This document shows, piece by piece, positions 35,940 through 44,960 of a DNA stretch of 64,000 nt. Source of the stretch: JAGVSR01 sp963742405 (GTDB lineage Bacteria > Pseudomonadota > Alphaproteobacteria > Rhizobiales > Hyphomicrobiaceae). The stretch lies in NCBI GenBank assembly GCA_963742405.1, contig CAVUMB010000003.1, forward strand, positions 128,720 to 192,719, in the 5' to 3' direction. Both the position numbers and the translations under genes were made by a program. The notes under the pieces are model-generated. The model was not told the DNA's origin. It worked only from the letters and a program-made list of their open reading frames with translations, and did no database searches. Numbering within the stretch: the stretch's first letter is position 1; every line of letters starts with the position of its first letter.

Positions 35940-36131
35940 GTCTCCCCAGACTTGGACCATTATTATTTGTTGGATCGGGCCGTCCTTTCCCGACGGCGCG
36001 GAGGATGTTGGACAGGCTGGCGCATGTCAAGCCGCCGTGGACGGTAGAACGGAATTTTTCTTGATGTGCCAAGGCATCATGGAAAACTGTTGACACCAGT
36101 CTGCGTTGACATCGTGCTGTGATTTGAATGC

Positions 36132-36641
36132 TTACTGGCCATGCCCCATGTGGTCTTCATGGCCCGGCTGACCGTTCATGCCGTGCGGACCCTTGGCCCC
36201 GACCGGTTCGATCGTTGCCTCGATTTTGACTTCGCCGGCCTTTTCGAAAATGAGCGTAACCGGCAGCAAGTCGCCTTCTTTCAACGGGCCCTTCAGTTCG
36301 AACAGCATGATGTGATTACCGGCCGGCTGCAGCAGGACTGAGCTTCCGCCTGGAATCGCGAGCTTTTCAAGCTTGCGCATCTTCATGACGCCATTGTCCA
36401 TCGTGTGAGTATGGATTTCAACGCGCCCCGCTGCTGGAGAGGATGCTGCAACCAGAGTGTCGGTCGATCCGTCCTTAGCGCTGATCTCGACATAAGCGGC
36501 GCCGACCGTCGCGCCGCCTGGCGTTGCGCGGGCCCATGGATGAGAGACCGTCACGCCTCCCGCCTCATATTCATGCGCCGTGGCAGCAGCCGGGACGGAA
36601 ACCGCGAGGATGGCGGCGAGCCAAGCACGAGAACGGTACAT
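36132..36641 (-). CDS. Copper chaperone PCu(A)C
   Basis: PCu(A)C proteins carry Cu(I) in the periplasm to the CuA or CuB site of cytochrome oxidase. A signal peptide (about 22 residues, ending AAATAHE) precedes a domain with HPWARATPGGATVGAAY, and the copper ligands VEIHTHTMDNGVMKMR and NHIMLFELKGPL, the H(M)x10Mx21HxM pattern. A His/Met-rich tail (HGMNGQPGHEDHMGHGQ) adds a second binding site. I use the ATG at 36641, with ggagaa 7 bases upstream; a GTG/ATG 21 bases earlier is less likely. It is divergent from coaBC. Confidence 0.92.
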   Translation of the reverse strand: MYRSRAWLAAILAVSVPAAATAHEYEAGGVTVSHPWARATPGGATVGAAYVEISAKDGSTDTLVAASSPAAGRVEIHTHTMDNGVMKMRKLEKLAIPGGSSVLLQPAGNHIMLFELKGPLKEGDLLPVTLIFEKAGEVKIEATIEPVGAKGPHGMNGQPGHEDHMGHGQ

Positions 36642-36809
36642 TCTGACTTCTCCGAATTTCAAGGTCGTTGAGTAGCTATGGCAGCCCTGACATCAATTCA
36701 ATCGGCACATTGGCCTTTAACACTTCCATTGACAGCCCATGGTAAGCAGACCGCCGATTGGCGTATGCTCAGACGAGCCATTAACCAAGCCAGTGACGTC
36801 AAGGGTGCC

Positions 36810-38615
36810 GTGGCGCAAAGGGTTCTCCTCATCATCGGTGGCGGAATCGCGGCCTATAAGAGCCTCGAGCTGATTCGCAGGCTGCGCGAAAGGGCGTGCG
36901 AGGTGCGTGTCGTCCTCACGCGGGCTGCGCAAGAGTTCGTGACGCCACTCTCGGCTGGAGCGCTGTCCAATGACCGGGTTTTCACAGATCTCTTCGACCT
37001 CGATGACGAGCGGGAGATTGGTCACATTCGGCTGTCGCGTGATGCGGATCTGGTGATCGTTGCGCCGGCCACCGCAGATCTCCTGGCGAAAATGGCGACG
37101 GGACAAGCGGGCGATCTAGCGACGGCGGTGCTCTTGGCGACGGTTAAACCGGTGCTCGTCGCGCCGGCGATGAACCCGCGCATGTGGCAGCATCCTGCGA
37201 CGCGACGCAATGTTCAGCAGCTCGCAAGTGACGGACTGCATTTCATCGGACCCAAGGCCGGTGAAATGGCAGAGCGGGGCGAAGCGGGAGTCGGCCGCAT
37301 GGCCGAGGCAAGTGAAATTGCAGACGCCGCATTGCAGCTTCTCGGCGGCCGCACTGAAGGGTCGCGTCGCTTGGCGGGGCGGCATGTCGTTGTGACCAGT
37401 GGACCAACACATGAGCCCATCGATCCCGTCCGCTACATCGCCAATCGGTCATCCGGCAAGCAGGGCCATGCGATCGCGGCGGCGGCAGCGCGCTTGGGTG
37501 CGCGGGTGACGCTCGTTTCCGGGCCGGTGGCGCTGGCCGATCCTGTGGGCGTCGACGTGATCAAGGTGGAGACGGCGGCGCAGATGCTGGATGCTGTGCA
37601 GAGCGCGTTGCCGGCCGATATTGCCATTTGCGCAGCGGCGGTGGCCGATTGGCATGTTGCGTCAGCGGCCGGCCAGAAGATGAAGAAGAGCCAGGACGCC
37701 GCAACGCCCATGCTCGCGCTCGCTGAAAATGCAGATATTCTGAAAACTCTGGCTCGAAGTGGTCCGCGACGGCCGGGTCTCGTGATCGGTTTTGCGGCTG
37801 AGACGGAGAACGTGATTGCACACGGGCAACGAAAGCGGAAGGATAAGGGCGCCGACTGGATCGTTGCCAACGACGTATCGCCGTCGAGCGGAACGTTCGG
37901 GGGTGATCGCAATACGGTGCATCTGATTACGGCCGACGGCGTCACCAGCTGGCCGCCGGACAGCAAGGACGGTGTCGCGCGATTGCTCGTCGGGCAGGCG
38001 GCCGATTGGCTCGTCGCGACACCAGATCGATGTTTGACGATGGCGAAAGTCAAAAAGAGCAATTTCGGCAAAACTCGGATTAAGGTCCGAGTTCTCATCT
38101 TGGAGCACGGCAAGGGGTTGCCTTTGCCGGAAATGCAATCGAGCGGTGCGGCCGGACTCGATCTCGTGGCGGCGCTGGACGACAAAAAGCCGCTCAGGAT
38201 CGCGCCGGGAAAGTGGGCGCTGGTCCCCACCGGACTTGCGATTGCCCTGCCGCGCGGAACCGAGGCGCAGGTTCGGCCCCGTTCGGGACTGGCGATGAAG
38301 CATGGCGTTACCGTCCTCAACAGTCCCGGAACGATCGACAGTGATTACCGGGGAGAGGTGCAGGTCATCCTCATCAACTTCGGGAACACGGCCTTTGTTG
38401 TGCGGCGAGGCGAGCGGATCGCGCAGATGGTCATTGCGGCCCACGCGTCCATCAAAATCCGGCCAGTCGACGAATTACCGCGAACCAAGCGGGGCGTTGG
38501 CGGCTTTGGCTCGACCGGCAACATTGCCCCATCCGTACCGCCAGGGGAAAAAAAGAAGCCGATACCTGCCGGCGCAAAAGCGGCTCGCTCTAAAAGGCCA
38601 CGGAGCCGAGATTGA
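36810..38615 (+). CDS. coaBC-dut: CoaBC fused in frame to dUTPase (coaBC-dut)
   Basis: The first 400 residues are CoaBC, which ligates cysteine to 4'-phosphopantothenate and decarboxylates the product: LLIIGGGIAAYKSLELIRRL, VAPATADLLAKMATG, VAPAMNPRMWQHPA, then VTSGPTHEPIDPVRYIANRSSG of the ligase. The last 190 residues carry all five dUTPase motifs: SGAAGLDL, PRSGLAMKHG, GTIDSDYRGEV, GERIAQMV and KRGVGGFGSTG. No stop separates them; an internal ATG (MAKVKKS) at 38040 is the likely old dut start. In the +1 frame a TGA lies just before it, so a single extra base could have merged two genes. The start is uncertain: GTG at 36810 fits family length, ATG at 36678 is possible. The CoaC cysteine loop reads MAERGEAGVGRM without the cysteine of E. 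coli. Confidence 0.85.
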   Translation: MAQRVLLIIGGGIAAYKSLELIRRLRERACEVRVVLTRAAQEFVTPLSAGALSNDRVFTDLFDLDDEREIGHIRLSRDADLVIVAPATADLLAKMATGQAGDLATAVLLATVKPVLVAPAMNPRMWQHPATRRNVQQLASDGLHFIGPKAGEMAERGEAGVGRMAEASEIADAALQLLGGRTEGSRRLAGRHVVVTSGPTHEPIDPVRYIANRSSGKQGHAIAAAAARLGARVTLVSGPVALADPVGVDVIKVETAAQMLDAVQSALPADIAICAAAVADWHVASAAGQKMKKSQDAATPMLALAENADILKTLARSGPRRPGLVIGFAAETENVIAHGQRKRKDKGADWIVANDVSPSSGTFGGDRNTVHLITADGVTSWPPDSKDGVARLLVGQAADWLVATPDRCLTMAKVKKSNFGKTRIKVRVLILEHGKGLPLPEMQSSGAAGLDLVAALDDKKPLRIAPGKWALVPTGLAIALPRGTEAQVRPRSGLAMKHGVTVLNSPGTIDSDYRGEVQVILINFGNTAFVVRRGERIAQMVIAAHASIKIRPVDELPRTKRGVGGFGSTGNIAPSVPPGEKKKPIPAGAKAARSKRPRSRD

Positions 38616-38750
38616 AGCGAGTAAATTGCGAGATGCGCGCTATAGTTAGAAAGAAAATCTCTAAGGACAGCGTTGCAGGGTGCTTGCGGGAAGGTTATTC
38701 CCACGCCGTATCGGATCGACCGCTCGACAATGGAAGGCAGCGCGAGGCAC

Positions 38751-39752
38751 ATGAACGAAGTCCCGGACATCAAGACGCTTGCGGCCACCAAAACGTGGGG
38801 TCGTGGTCGCATTTACGAAGACATCACTGAAACCATCGGTCACACGCCCCTTGTTCGCCTGGGCAAAATTGCGAAGCAGGCCGGTGCGCGGGCTGACATT
38901 CTGATCAAGCTCGAGTTCTTCAATCCGCTGTCGAGCGTCAAGGATCGCATCGGGGTATCGATGATCGATGTTCTTGAGGCGGAGGGCAAGATCACGCCGG
39001 GCAAGAGCACACTCGTCGAACCGACGTCGGGCAATACCGGCATCGGACTGGCTTTCGTTGCTGCTGCGCGCGGTTACCGGCTCATCCTTGTCATGCCAGA
39101 GTCGATGTCGATCGAGCGGCGCAAGATCCTTGCGCATCTGGGTGCTGAACTGGAACTGACCCCGGCCGCCGGCGGCATGCCCAATGCAATCGCGCGGGCA
39201 GCAGAAATCGTTGCCACGACTCCCGGGGCTATTCAGCCCAGCCAATTCGAGAACCCGGCCAACCCTGCCGTGCACGAGCGCACGACGGCGGAAGAAATAT
39301 GGAACGACACGCACGGCAATATCGACGTGCTGGTTGTCGGTGTCGGCACGGGCGGCACGCTGACCGGTTGCGCACGGGTATTGAAGGCGCGCAGGCCCGG
39401 CCTCAAAGTGATCGCGGTTGAACCCGCTGGCAGCCCCGTGCTGTCAGGCGGCAATCGAGGTCCGCACAAGATTCAGGGCATCGGAGCGGGCTTTGTCCCG
39501 GGCGTGCTCGATACGTCGCTGATCGATGAGATCGTAACGGTGTCGAACGAGCAGGCGTTTGAAATTTCGCGGTTGGTCGCGAAGACCGAAGGCATTCCCG
39601 GCGGCATTTCGACCGGCGCCAACGTTGCGGCTGCGATTTCCGTGGCTACCCGCGAGAACATGACCGGTAAGACGGTGGTGACGTTCGCTCCCTCGTGCGC
39701 CGAACGGTATTATACGAGCGAACTCTTCCTCGATCCGGCCGCGAAAAGCTGA
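38751..39752 (+). CDS. cysK: Cysteine synthase A (O-acetylserine sulfhydrylase)
   Basis: This PLP enzyme makes cysteine from O-acetylserine and sulfide. The 333-residue product has IGHTPLVRL, the PLP lysine in NPLSSVKDRIG, PTSGNTGIGLAFVAAARG, the phosphate-binding GVGTGGTLTGCAR and GIPGGISTGANVAAA. The ATG at 38751 has gagg 5 bases upstream; an ATG at 38730 is possible. It follows coaBC-dut by 135 bases and supplies cysteine that CoaB uses, though a shared transcript is not evident. A strong terminator follows. Confidence 0.95.
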   Translation: MNEVPDIKTLAATKTWGRGRIYEDITETIGHTPLVRLGKIAKQAGARADILIKLEFFNPLSSVKDRIGVSMIDVLEAEGKITPGKSTLVEPTSGNTGIGLAFVAAARGYRLILVMPESMSIERRKILAHLGAELELTPAAGGMPNAIARAAEIVATTPGAIQPSQFENPANPAVHERTTAEEIWNDTHGNIDVLVVGVGTGGTLTGCARVLKARRPGLKVIAVEPAGSPVLSGGNRGPHKIQGIGAGFVPGVLDTSLIDEIVTVSNEQAFEISRLVAKTEGIPGGISTGANVAAAISVATRENMTGKTVVTFAPSCAERYYTSELFLDPAAKS

Positions 39753-39770
39753 CGCAATCTTGCGACCACC

Positions 39771-39817
39771 AAAATAAATAGGGCGCCGGAAATTACCGGC
39801 GCCCTATTTATTTTTTG
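39771..39817. terminator. Bidirectional terminator between cysK and the permease gene
   Basis: AAATAAATAGGGCGCCGG pairs perfectly with CCGGCGCCCTATTTATTT around a 6-base loop, with T runs on both sides, between two convergent genes. Confidence 0.95.
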
Positions 39818-39825
39818 AGGTTTTG

Positions 39826-41316
39826 TCAGTGCGATTTGTATTCGGACTCACCCTTTGTGAGCGCAAATTCTTCCTCGGGCGAGAGGATGAGTTTGTGCCG
39901 GCCGATCAACGCGAAGTAGATGATGCCGACAGCGAACCAAGCCGCGACGAACAAGATACCCTGAATATAGACCGGGTCCTGCAGCTGCATGTAGATGGTA
40001 ATGAGTGCGATAATCACTGTCAGGGCAGCGCCGATGTTGCCTAGCGGGCTGCGGTAAGGCCGCGGCATGTCGGCGAATTTGCGACGCAGCTGAATGTAGG
40101 TCAGGCCCTGCATCACGTACGAAAACATGGCGCCGAACACGGCCATGTTCAGCAAAGTTCCGCCGATGACCTTTGCGCCTTGGTCAGCACCGACCGAATA
40201 CCACACGGCCAGCATGACGCCGAGCCCGATGAGCGCCCCGGCAATGAGCGCGACGTGCGGTGTTTTGCGTGTCCCGTGCGTCAGAGAGAGAAAGCGCGGG
40301 AAGTAGCCGGCGCGCGACAGGGAGTAGATCTGCCGGCCGTAGGCATAGATGATGGTGTGGAAACTGGCCACGAGACCCGTCACGGCGACCAGGGCGAGGA
40401 CATTGGCCAGTTCCGAGCCGAAGATGGCGCGGAAACCGTCGAGCAGCGGCTCGCCGGATGAGCCGAGTTTTTGCGATCCGACGCCGGCTACCGATGGGTT
40501 GAGGAACACAACAAGAGCTGCCGACAGGATGAGCGTGAAGATGCCCAGGATGATTCCTTTGGGCATATCGCGCTTGGGATCGACCGATTCTTCAGCGGCA
40601 AGCGGAAGCTGTTCGATGGCGAGAAAGAGCCAGACGGCGAACGGCAGCGCGGCCAGAACTCCGTACCATCCCATCGGCATCAGTTCACCGCCGCCATTGG
40701 GCAGCTCCGTCCCGTCCGGAGCAATGTTCAGCGCCCAGCGGTTAAAGTCGATGTGGCCGATGGCGCTGACGTAGAAGACCGCAAGACATGCGAGGGCCAG
40801 CAGCGTGATGATCAGCGAGAAACGGAACGACAGTTCGACACCGATGTAATTCAAGAGAACAAAGATGATGTAGCCGCCGACCCAGAACAGAGGCTGCATC
40901 TCCGTTGGCGCGCCGAGAATTGCCGCCATGTAACTGCCGATGAAGAACACGATGACGGCCGGCGTGATGACGTATTCAACGTTTTCGGCAAGACCCGTCA
41001 GGAAGCCGCCCCACGGACCGAACGCGGTGCGGGCAAAAGAATATGCGCCACCGGTATGGGGCATGGCGGGGCTCATTTCGGCCAGCGAAAAGGTAAGGCC
41101 GAGATACATCACGGCAATGACGACGGTGGCGAGCGCCATGCCGCCCCATCCACCCTGTGCAAGCCCCAGGTTCCAACCCGAAAAGTGGCCAGAGATGACG
41201 GCGCCGACACCGAGCGCCCACAGAGACCAGACCCCGGCATGCCGTTTCAATCCGCGTGCTGCGAAGTAAGCGTCGTCAACTCGTTCGTAGGTGACGCCTT
41301 GTGTCGATTCCTTCAT
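39826..41316 (-). CDS. Amino acid/ethanolamine permease (APC superfamily)
   Basis: The 496-residue carrier has about 12 membrane helices and resembles the ethanolamine permease branch of the APC family: GVGAVISGHFSGWNLGLAQG, FSLAEMSPAMPHTGGAYSFA, LAENVEYVITPAVIVFFIG and EQLPLAAEESVDPKRDMPKG. I use the ATG at 41316 with gggac upstream (MKESTQGVTYE); a start 12 bases earlier is possible. No ethanolamine ammonia-lyase genes are nearby, so the substrate is a family-based guess. It is convergent with cysK. Confidence 0.87.
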   Translation of the reverse strand: MKESTQGVTYERVDDAYFAARGLKRHAGVWSLWALGVGAVISGHFSGWNLGLAQGGWGGMALATVVIAVMYLGLTFSLAEMSPAMPHTGGAYSFARTAFGPWGGFLTGLAENVEYVITPAVIVFFIGSYMAAILGAPTEMQPLFWVGGYIIFVLLNYIGVELSFRFSLIITLLALACLAVFYVSAIGHIDFNRWALNIAPDGTELPNGGGELMPMGWYGVLAALPFAVWLFLAIEQLPLAAEESVDPKRDMPKGIILGIFTLILSAALVVFLNPSVAGVGSQKLGSSGEPLLDGFRAIFGSELANVLALVAVTGLVASFHTIIYAYGRQIYSLSRAGYFPRFLSLTHGTRKTPHVALIAGALIGLGVMLAVWYSVGADQGAKVIGGTLLNMAVFGAMFSYVMQGLTYIQLRRKFADMPRPYRSPLGNIGAALTVIIALITIYMQLQDPVYIQGILFVAAWFAVGIIYFALIGRHKLILSPEEEFALTKGESEYKSH

Positions 41317-41574
41317 TGCTGTCCCCATTTAATGTGTGCTCTCGCGAACTGGCAAAGCGCCGATGTCCACCAAAGTGGTTTCTTGTTCAAATACGGCCGG
41401 CGAAGTGATTGCTATCTATCCCGCTAAACCCCCAAGGTCCAATGCGAAGCCCGCCCCCGAACGGAAGGGTAGCTATATTCGTGCGGTCCGTCATGGCATG
41501 CTGCACAACGACGATGCTGCGGGTGCGAAGTAGAACTGCGCATCACGGTCAGTGCAACCTTAAGACCGGAAGCC

Positions 41575-42396
41575 ATGCTCTCAGCGGAAGAAATTCAGCG
41601 CTACAAGAGACATCTTGTTCTCAAGGAAATCGGGGGCCAAGGCCAACAACGGATTCAAGCCGCCCGTGTACTGATCGTGGGTGCGGGCGGGCTTGGTTCA
41701 CCGCTGCTTTACTATTTGGCGGCGGCAGGCGTTGGAACGATTGGGGTCATCGACGACGATCGCGTTTCGCTGGATAACCTGCAACGTCAGATCGTCCATG
41801 ACACAGCCTCCGTCGGACGTTTGAAAGTTGAGAGCGCACGGGATGCTATTGCGCGGCTTAATCCGCATGTGCGCGTCGTCATGCATGCCGAACGGCTGAC
41901 GGCTGAAAACGTGCTCGACGTCGTTCAAAGCTATGACATCGTTGCGGATGGTTCTGATAATTTCGCGACACGTTATCTGGTGTCGGACGCGTGCTACTTT
42001 GCCAGGAAGACGCTTGTTTTTGCTGCCGTCGGGCCGTTCGATGGCTACTTGACGGTGCTGAAGCCGTACGCGCTGCGTGCCGATGGTTCGCCGTTTCCCA
42101 GCTACCGGTGCATTTTTCCCGAAGCGCCGCCGCCGGGTACTGTGGCCAATTGTGCGGAAGTGGGAGTTCTGGGGGCTGTGGTCGGCGTCATGGGCACATT
42201 ACAGGCGGTGGAGATTTTGAAGGAGATCGCAGGCGTAGGAGAAACGCTGGCAGGACATCTGCTGATCTATGATGCCAAGGACACCCGATTTGAAAAAATT
42301 GCGCTTACGTGGGACCCCGACAACGCCTTGTCGGGCCGCTCGCCGTCGATCACGGATCTGTCTATCCACGCTAATTATGCCGACCCAGCAACCTGA
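41575..42396 (+). CDS. moeB: Molybdopterin-synthase adenylyltransferase (HesA/MoeB/ThiF family)
   Basis: The enzyme adenylates the C-terminus of a ubiquitin-like sulfur carrier such as MoaD. The 273-residue product has LVLKEIGGQGQQRIQAARV, the nucleotide loop VGAGGLGSPLLYYLAAAGVG, DDDRVSLDNLQRQIVH with the catalytic arginine region, GSDNFATRYLVSDAC and the family loop PEAPPPGTVANCAEVGVLG. The CxxC zinc pairs of E. coli MoeB are not seen, so a ThiF-like or alternative partner is possible. No rhodanese domain follows. The stop is 15 bases from the convergent Fnr-type regulator. Confidence 0.88.
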   Translation: MLSAEEIQRYKRHLVLKEIGGQGQQRIQAARVLIVGAGGLGSPLLYYLAAAGVGTIGVIDDDRVSLDNLQRQIVHDTASVGRLKVESARDAIARLNPHVRVVMHAERLTAENVLDVVQSYDIVADGSDNFATRYLVSDACYFARKTLVFAAVGPFDGYLTVLKPYALRADGSPFPSYRCIFPEAPPPGTVANCAEVGVLGAVVGVMGTLQAVEILKEIAGVGETLAGHLLIYDAKDTRFEKIALTWDPDNALSGRSPSITDLSIHANYADPAT

Positions 42397-42410
42397 CCGC
42401 CGGCGTGAAC

Positions 42411-43133
42411 TCAGTCGCGTTCCTGTTCCATGGCGGCTGTTAGGCGACGCATGTCGAGGATTGAAATGGTTCGGTTGCCTTCAAGGGCAATGATCTTGTC
42501 GACCTTGAGCCGGGATATCTGGCGGCTCACAGTTTCGATCGTGAGACCAAGGAAATCAGCAATCTCTGCGCGAGACAGCGGGAGGTTGAAGCGTGGGCGC
42601 TCCGGGTCATCGGAAGCTTTGCAGCCAATTGTTTCCATACGGTGGGCAACCATCAGAAGGAAGCTTGCCACCTTCTCGCCGGCACTCTTGCGGCCCAGCA
42701 GCAGCATCCACTCGCGGGCACTGTCGAGTTCGTCCAGTGTATGTTCAAAAAGCCGGTGTTCGAAGCCGTCGATATCTTTGACCAGCCGCTCAAACTGACC
42801 CTTGTCGTAGGTGCACAGGTGAACGTCGGTGACAGTTTCTGCGTGATAAGGACTTTGTGATCGGAATGGGCGGCCGAGAAAATCGGAAGCAAATTGCAGG
42901 CCGACAATTTGTTGCCGCCCGTCGGCCAGCGTCTTGGTCAGTTTGACCACGCCGGAGACGATATTGGCGAAATAGCTCATCTCGGAATTGTCGTGCAGTA
43001 TTATTTGCCCGGGCGGCAAAAGCTTGTGATGGGCAATGGCATTCAGGCGCTCAATCTCGTTGTGTTCGAGAGCGCCACAGATCGCGCGGTGGCGTACGGA
43101 ACAGCTTTCACAGCGAAGCACATGCTCTCCCAT
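42411..43133 (-). CDS. Crp/Fnr-family regulator with Fnr-type cysteines (FnrN-like)
   Basis: The 240-residue regulator has an N-terminal CESCSVRHRAIC cluster and a fourth cysteine in LCTYDKGQF, matching the oxygen-labile [4Fe-4S] ligands of Fnr/FnrN and not present in FixK. The cNMP-type barrel follows, then the helix-turn-helix LSRAEIADFLGLTIETVSRQISRL whose ETVSRQ part contacts TTGAT half-sites. I use the ATG at 43133 (MGEHVLRCESC), with agagg upstream; the frame up to 43274 is not needed. It probably activates low-oxygen genes. A partial Fnr box lies about 190 bases upstream, so self-control is possible. Confidence 0.9.
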   Translation of the reverse strand: MGEHVLRCESCSVRHRAICGALEHNEIERLNAIAHHKLLPPGQIILHDNSEMSYFANIVSGVVKLTKTLADGRQQIVGLQFASDFLGRPFRSQSPYHAETVTDVHLCTYDKGQFERLVKDIDGFEHRLFEHTLDELDSAREWMLLLGRKSAGEKVASFLLMVAHRMETIGCKASDDPERPRFNLPLSRAEIADFLGLTIETVSRQISRLKVDKIIALEGNRTISILDMRRLTAAMEQERD

Positions 43134-43323
43134 GACGACCTCTGTGTCCGGTGTGAAAGTCTTTGCGCAGACGAGGCGCAGTGTGAAGCTCAGGGAGTGC
43201 CGCTCGATCGAGCCGGTGGCGTCGTTTTTATGCGTTTCTTTTAGGCCTGCGCAGGGGCAACGCTCGCGTTCCAAGAACCACGGCTAGTTACACTACTCCA
43301 ATTAAATGCGGGCGGAAAGGAAT

Positions 43324-43337
43324 TTGCATTCAATCAA
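43324..43337. promoter_or_regulatory. Possible Fnr-type box
   Basis: ttgcattcaatcaa matches TTGATNNNNATCAA in eight of ten fixed positions: the right half-site is complete, the left has two mismatches. It lies about 190 bases upstream of the Fnr-type gene. FnrN autoregulation through such boxes is known in rhizobia; here it is only a suggestion. Confidence 0.35.
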
Positions 43338-43369
43338 GTGCGTTGAGAAGCTCTTCGTTCTGATGAAAA

Positions 43370-44161
43370 TCAGATTTGTAGGAACTTTGCCGTCACTTCT
43401 GCGAAGCCAAAACCGCCAGGTTCGTGTGTTATCCAAGCTGGTAGTGATTGAATATGGGGCACAAACGGGGCGAGATTGGCTACGCCAACGGTGTGACGGA
43501 AATAGGCGAACATCGGTTGGTCGTTGGGGCTGTCGCCGATATAGAGAACTTTTTCTAGAGCAACATCGGGGCTAATACCGTACGCATCGCTTAATAACCG
43601 CAGCGACATCTCGAGTTTGCTGAAATCGCCGATCCAGGCATTGACATGGATCGACGACACCTTGGCGGTGGCGCCCGCCGCTTCAAGCATGGCAACGACA
43701 TCCGCGATCACTGCTTCGTCGAGCCGGGGGACGTCTTCGCAAAAATCAATGGCGACATCGCTGATGCGATAGCCTTGATCCGCGGAAAGTCGAACGTGCG
43801 GGTAGCGCGCGATGATGGCGGCTTGCACCGCATCGAGGCGGACCCGATCAGCTTGCCGTTCTTGATCGGTGCGCTGGAAGACCCGATGCATGGTGCGTGT
43901 GGTGTGGTCGTAGCGGAAGTAGAAGGCGCCGTTTTCACCGACGACGGCAGAAACCGGGAAGAAGCGCGCGATGAGATCGCACCAACCCGCGGGGCGGCCC
44001 GTGACGATCACAACGTGTTTGCCGGCCGCTTCCAGATCTTCGAGCGCGGCATAGCTGGCCGCCGGAAGGCGACCTTCGAATGTGACAGTATCGTCGAGGT
44101 CGGTGAGGATGAATTCGACTGATGCGAAGACATCTTTTGGTGCCGTGCTCAAAGGCTGCAT
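43370..44161 (-). CDS. HAD-superfamily phosphatase (HAD-IIB type)
   Basis: The 263-residue soluble protein has the HAD catalytic motif FILTDLDDTVT (residues 16-26), motif II in VIVTGRPAGWC, a Cof-type cap, and motif IV GDSPNDQPMF. The cap and ordering resemble sugar-phosphate or phosphoglycerate phosphatases (mannosyl-3-phosphoglycerate and sucrose phosphatase group). It lies 36 bases before, and on the same strand as, two CDP-alcohol phosphatidyltransferase genes that precede it in transcription, so it may remove a phosphate from their product or substrate. That link is inference. Confidence 0.85.
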   Translation of the reverse strand: MQPLSTAPKDVFASVEFILTDLDDTVTFEGRLPAASYAALEDLEAAGKHVVIVTGRPAGWCDLIARFFPVSAVVGENGAFYFRYDHTTRTMHRVFQRTDQERQADRVRLDAVQAAIIARYPHVRLSADQGYRISDVAIDFCEDVPRLDEAVIADVVAMLEAAGATAKVSSIHVNAWIGDFSKLEMSLRLLSDAYGISPDVALEKVLYIGDSPNDQPMFAYFRHTVGVANLAPFVPHIQSLPAWITHEPGGFGFAEVTAKFLQI

Positions 44162-44197
44162 GGAGTTCCACGCGTTGGATCAATGCGTGCGGTGCGA

Positions 44198-44797
44198 TCA
44201 AGAGCGAACAAGGCGGCCCACCTCAGCGACGTAGTCAGCCAATGAGTAAATCGACGCTGCGACGGCGGTCAGCAGCAGAAACGTCGGTGCCGGGCCGCCG
44301 ATGTGCACGCTGCTGCCGAACAGGCCGAGAGCAATGGCAATAATCCCGAGTTGCGCCGCCGCGTGCACGGCTGTTTTTACTTTGCCCGAAGTCAACACCT
44401 TCAGGTCGTGACCGGATTGGCGGGTAAAGGCGCGTAGGTAAGGCACCATCAAATCGCGAGCGTAGATGACGAAAAGCATCCAGGCGGCCATCCAGCCCAT
44501 GGCGAGGAAGCCTAGGAAGACCGAGAGGTGATAGACGCTGTCGCAGACCGGATCGACGAGGCGGCCGATTTCTGTTTCCTGATCGTAGCGGCGGGCGATT
44601 TCGCCATCGATGTAGTCCGTCGCCTCGGCGACGATCATCAGCGCCAGCGCAACCCAGAGCGCCCAGGATGTCTCAGTCAGGATCAGGGTCAGCACGACGG
44701 GGCCAAGAAGGCCGCGTAACAGGCTCAAAAGATTGGGAATGGTGACGAAGGCTGATGGTGCACTTCGCTCCACATGCGGCCCGTTCGATGTGGTCAT
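44198..44797 (-). CDS. CDP-alcohol phosphatidyltransferase, paralogue 1
   Basis: Such membrane enzymes move a phosphatidyl group from CDP-diacylglycerol to an alcohol. The motif DG-EI-AR-x8-G-x3-D-x3-D is complete (DGEIARRYDQETEIGRL then VDPVCD). The 199-residue protein has about five helices. I use the ATG at 44797 with a gggac site upstream; GTG at 44821 and ATG at 44815 are alternatives. The motif and organisation are close to paralogue 2 at 44961, suggesting an old duplication. Acceptor alcohol unknown (glycerol-3-phosphate in PgsA, others in relatives). Confidence 0.85.
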   Translation of the reverse strand: MTTSNGPHVERSAPSAFVTIPNLLSLLRGLLGPVVLTLILTETSWALWVALALMIVAEATDYIDGEIARRYDQETEIGRLVDPVCDSVYHLSVFLGFLAMGWMAAWMLFVIYARDLMVPYLRAFTRQSGHDLKVLTSGKVKTAVHAAAQLGIIAIALGLFGSSVHIGGPAPTFLLLTAVAASIYSLADYVAEVGRLVRS

Positions 44798-44960
44798 GAT
44801 TGTCCCGTTCGGCATCGGCACGTGTAGTCAATCAGCGGAAGGCCGGTTCATGTCTTTTATTGCCACAGTCCAGCATGGCTTTGCACCCACGAAGTCAGGC
44901 TAACATCGCCACTTGGTGCCACGCCAACGTTATCAACGGGGTAGGCTCGATATGTTCGGG

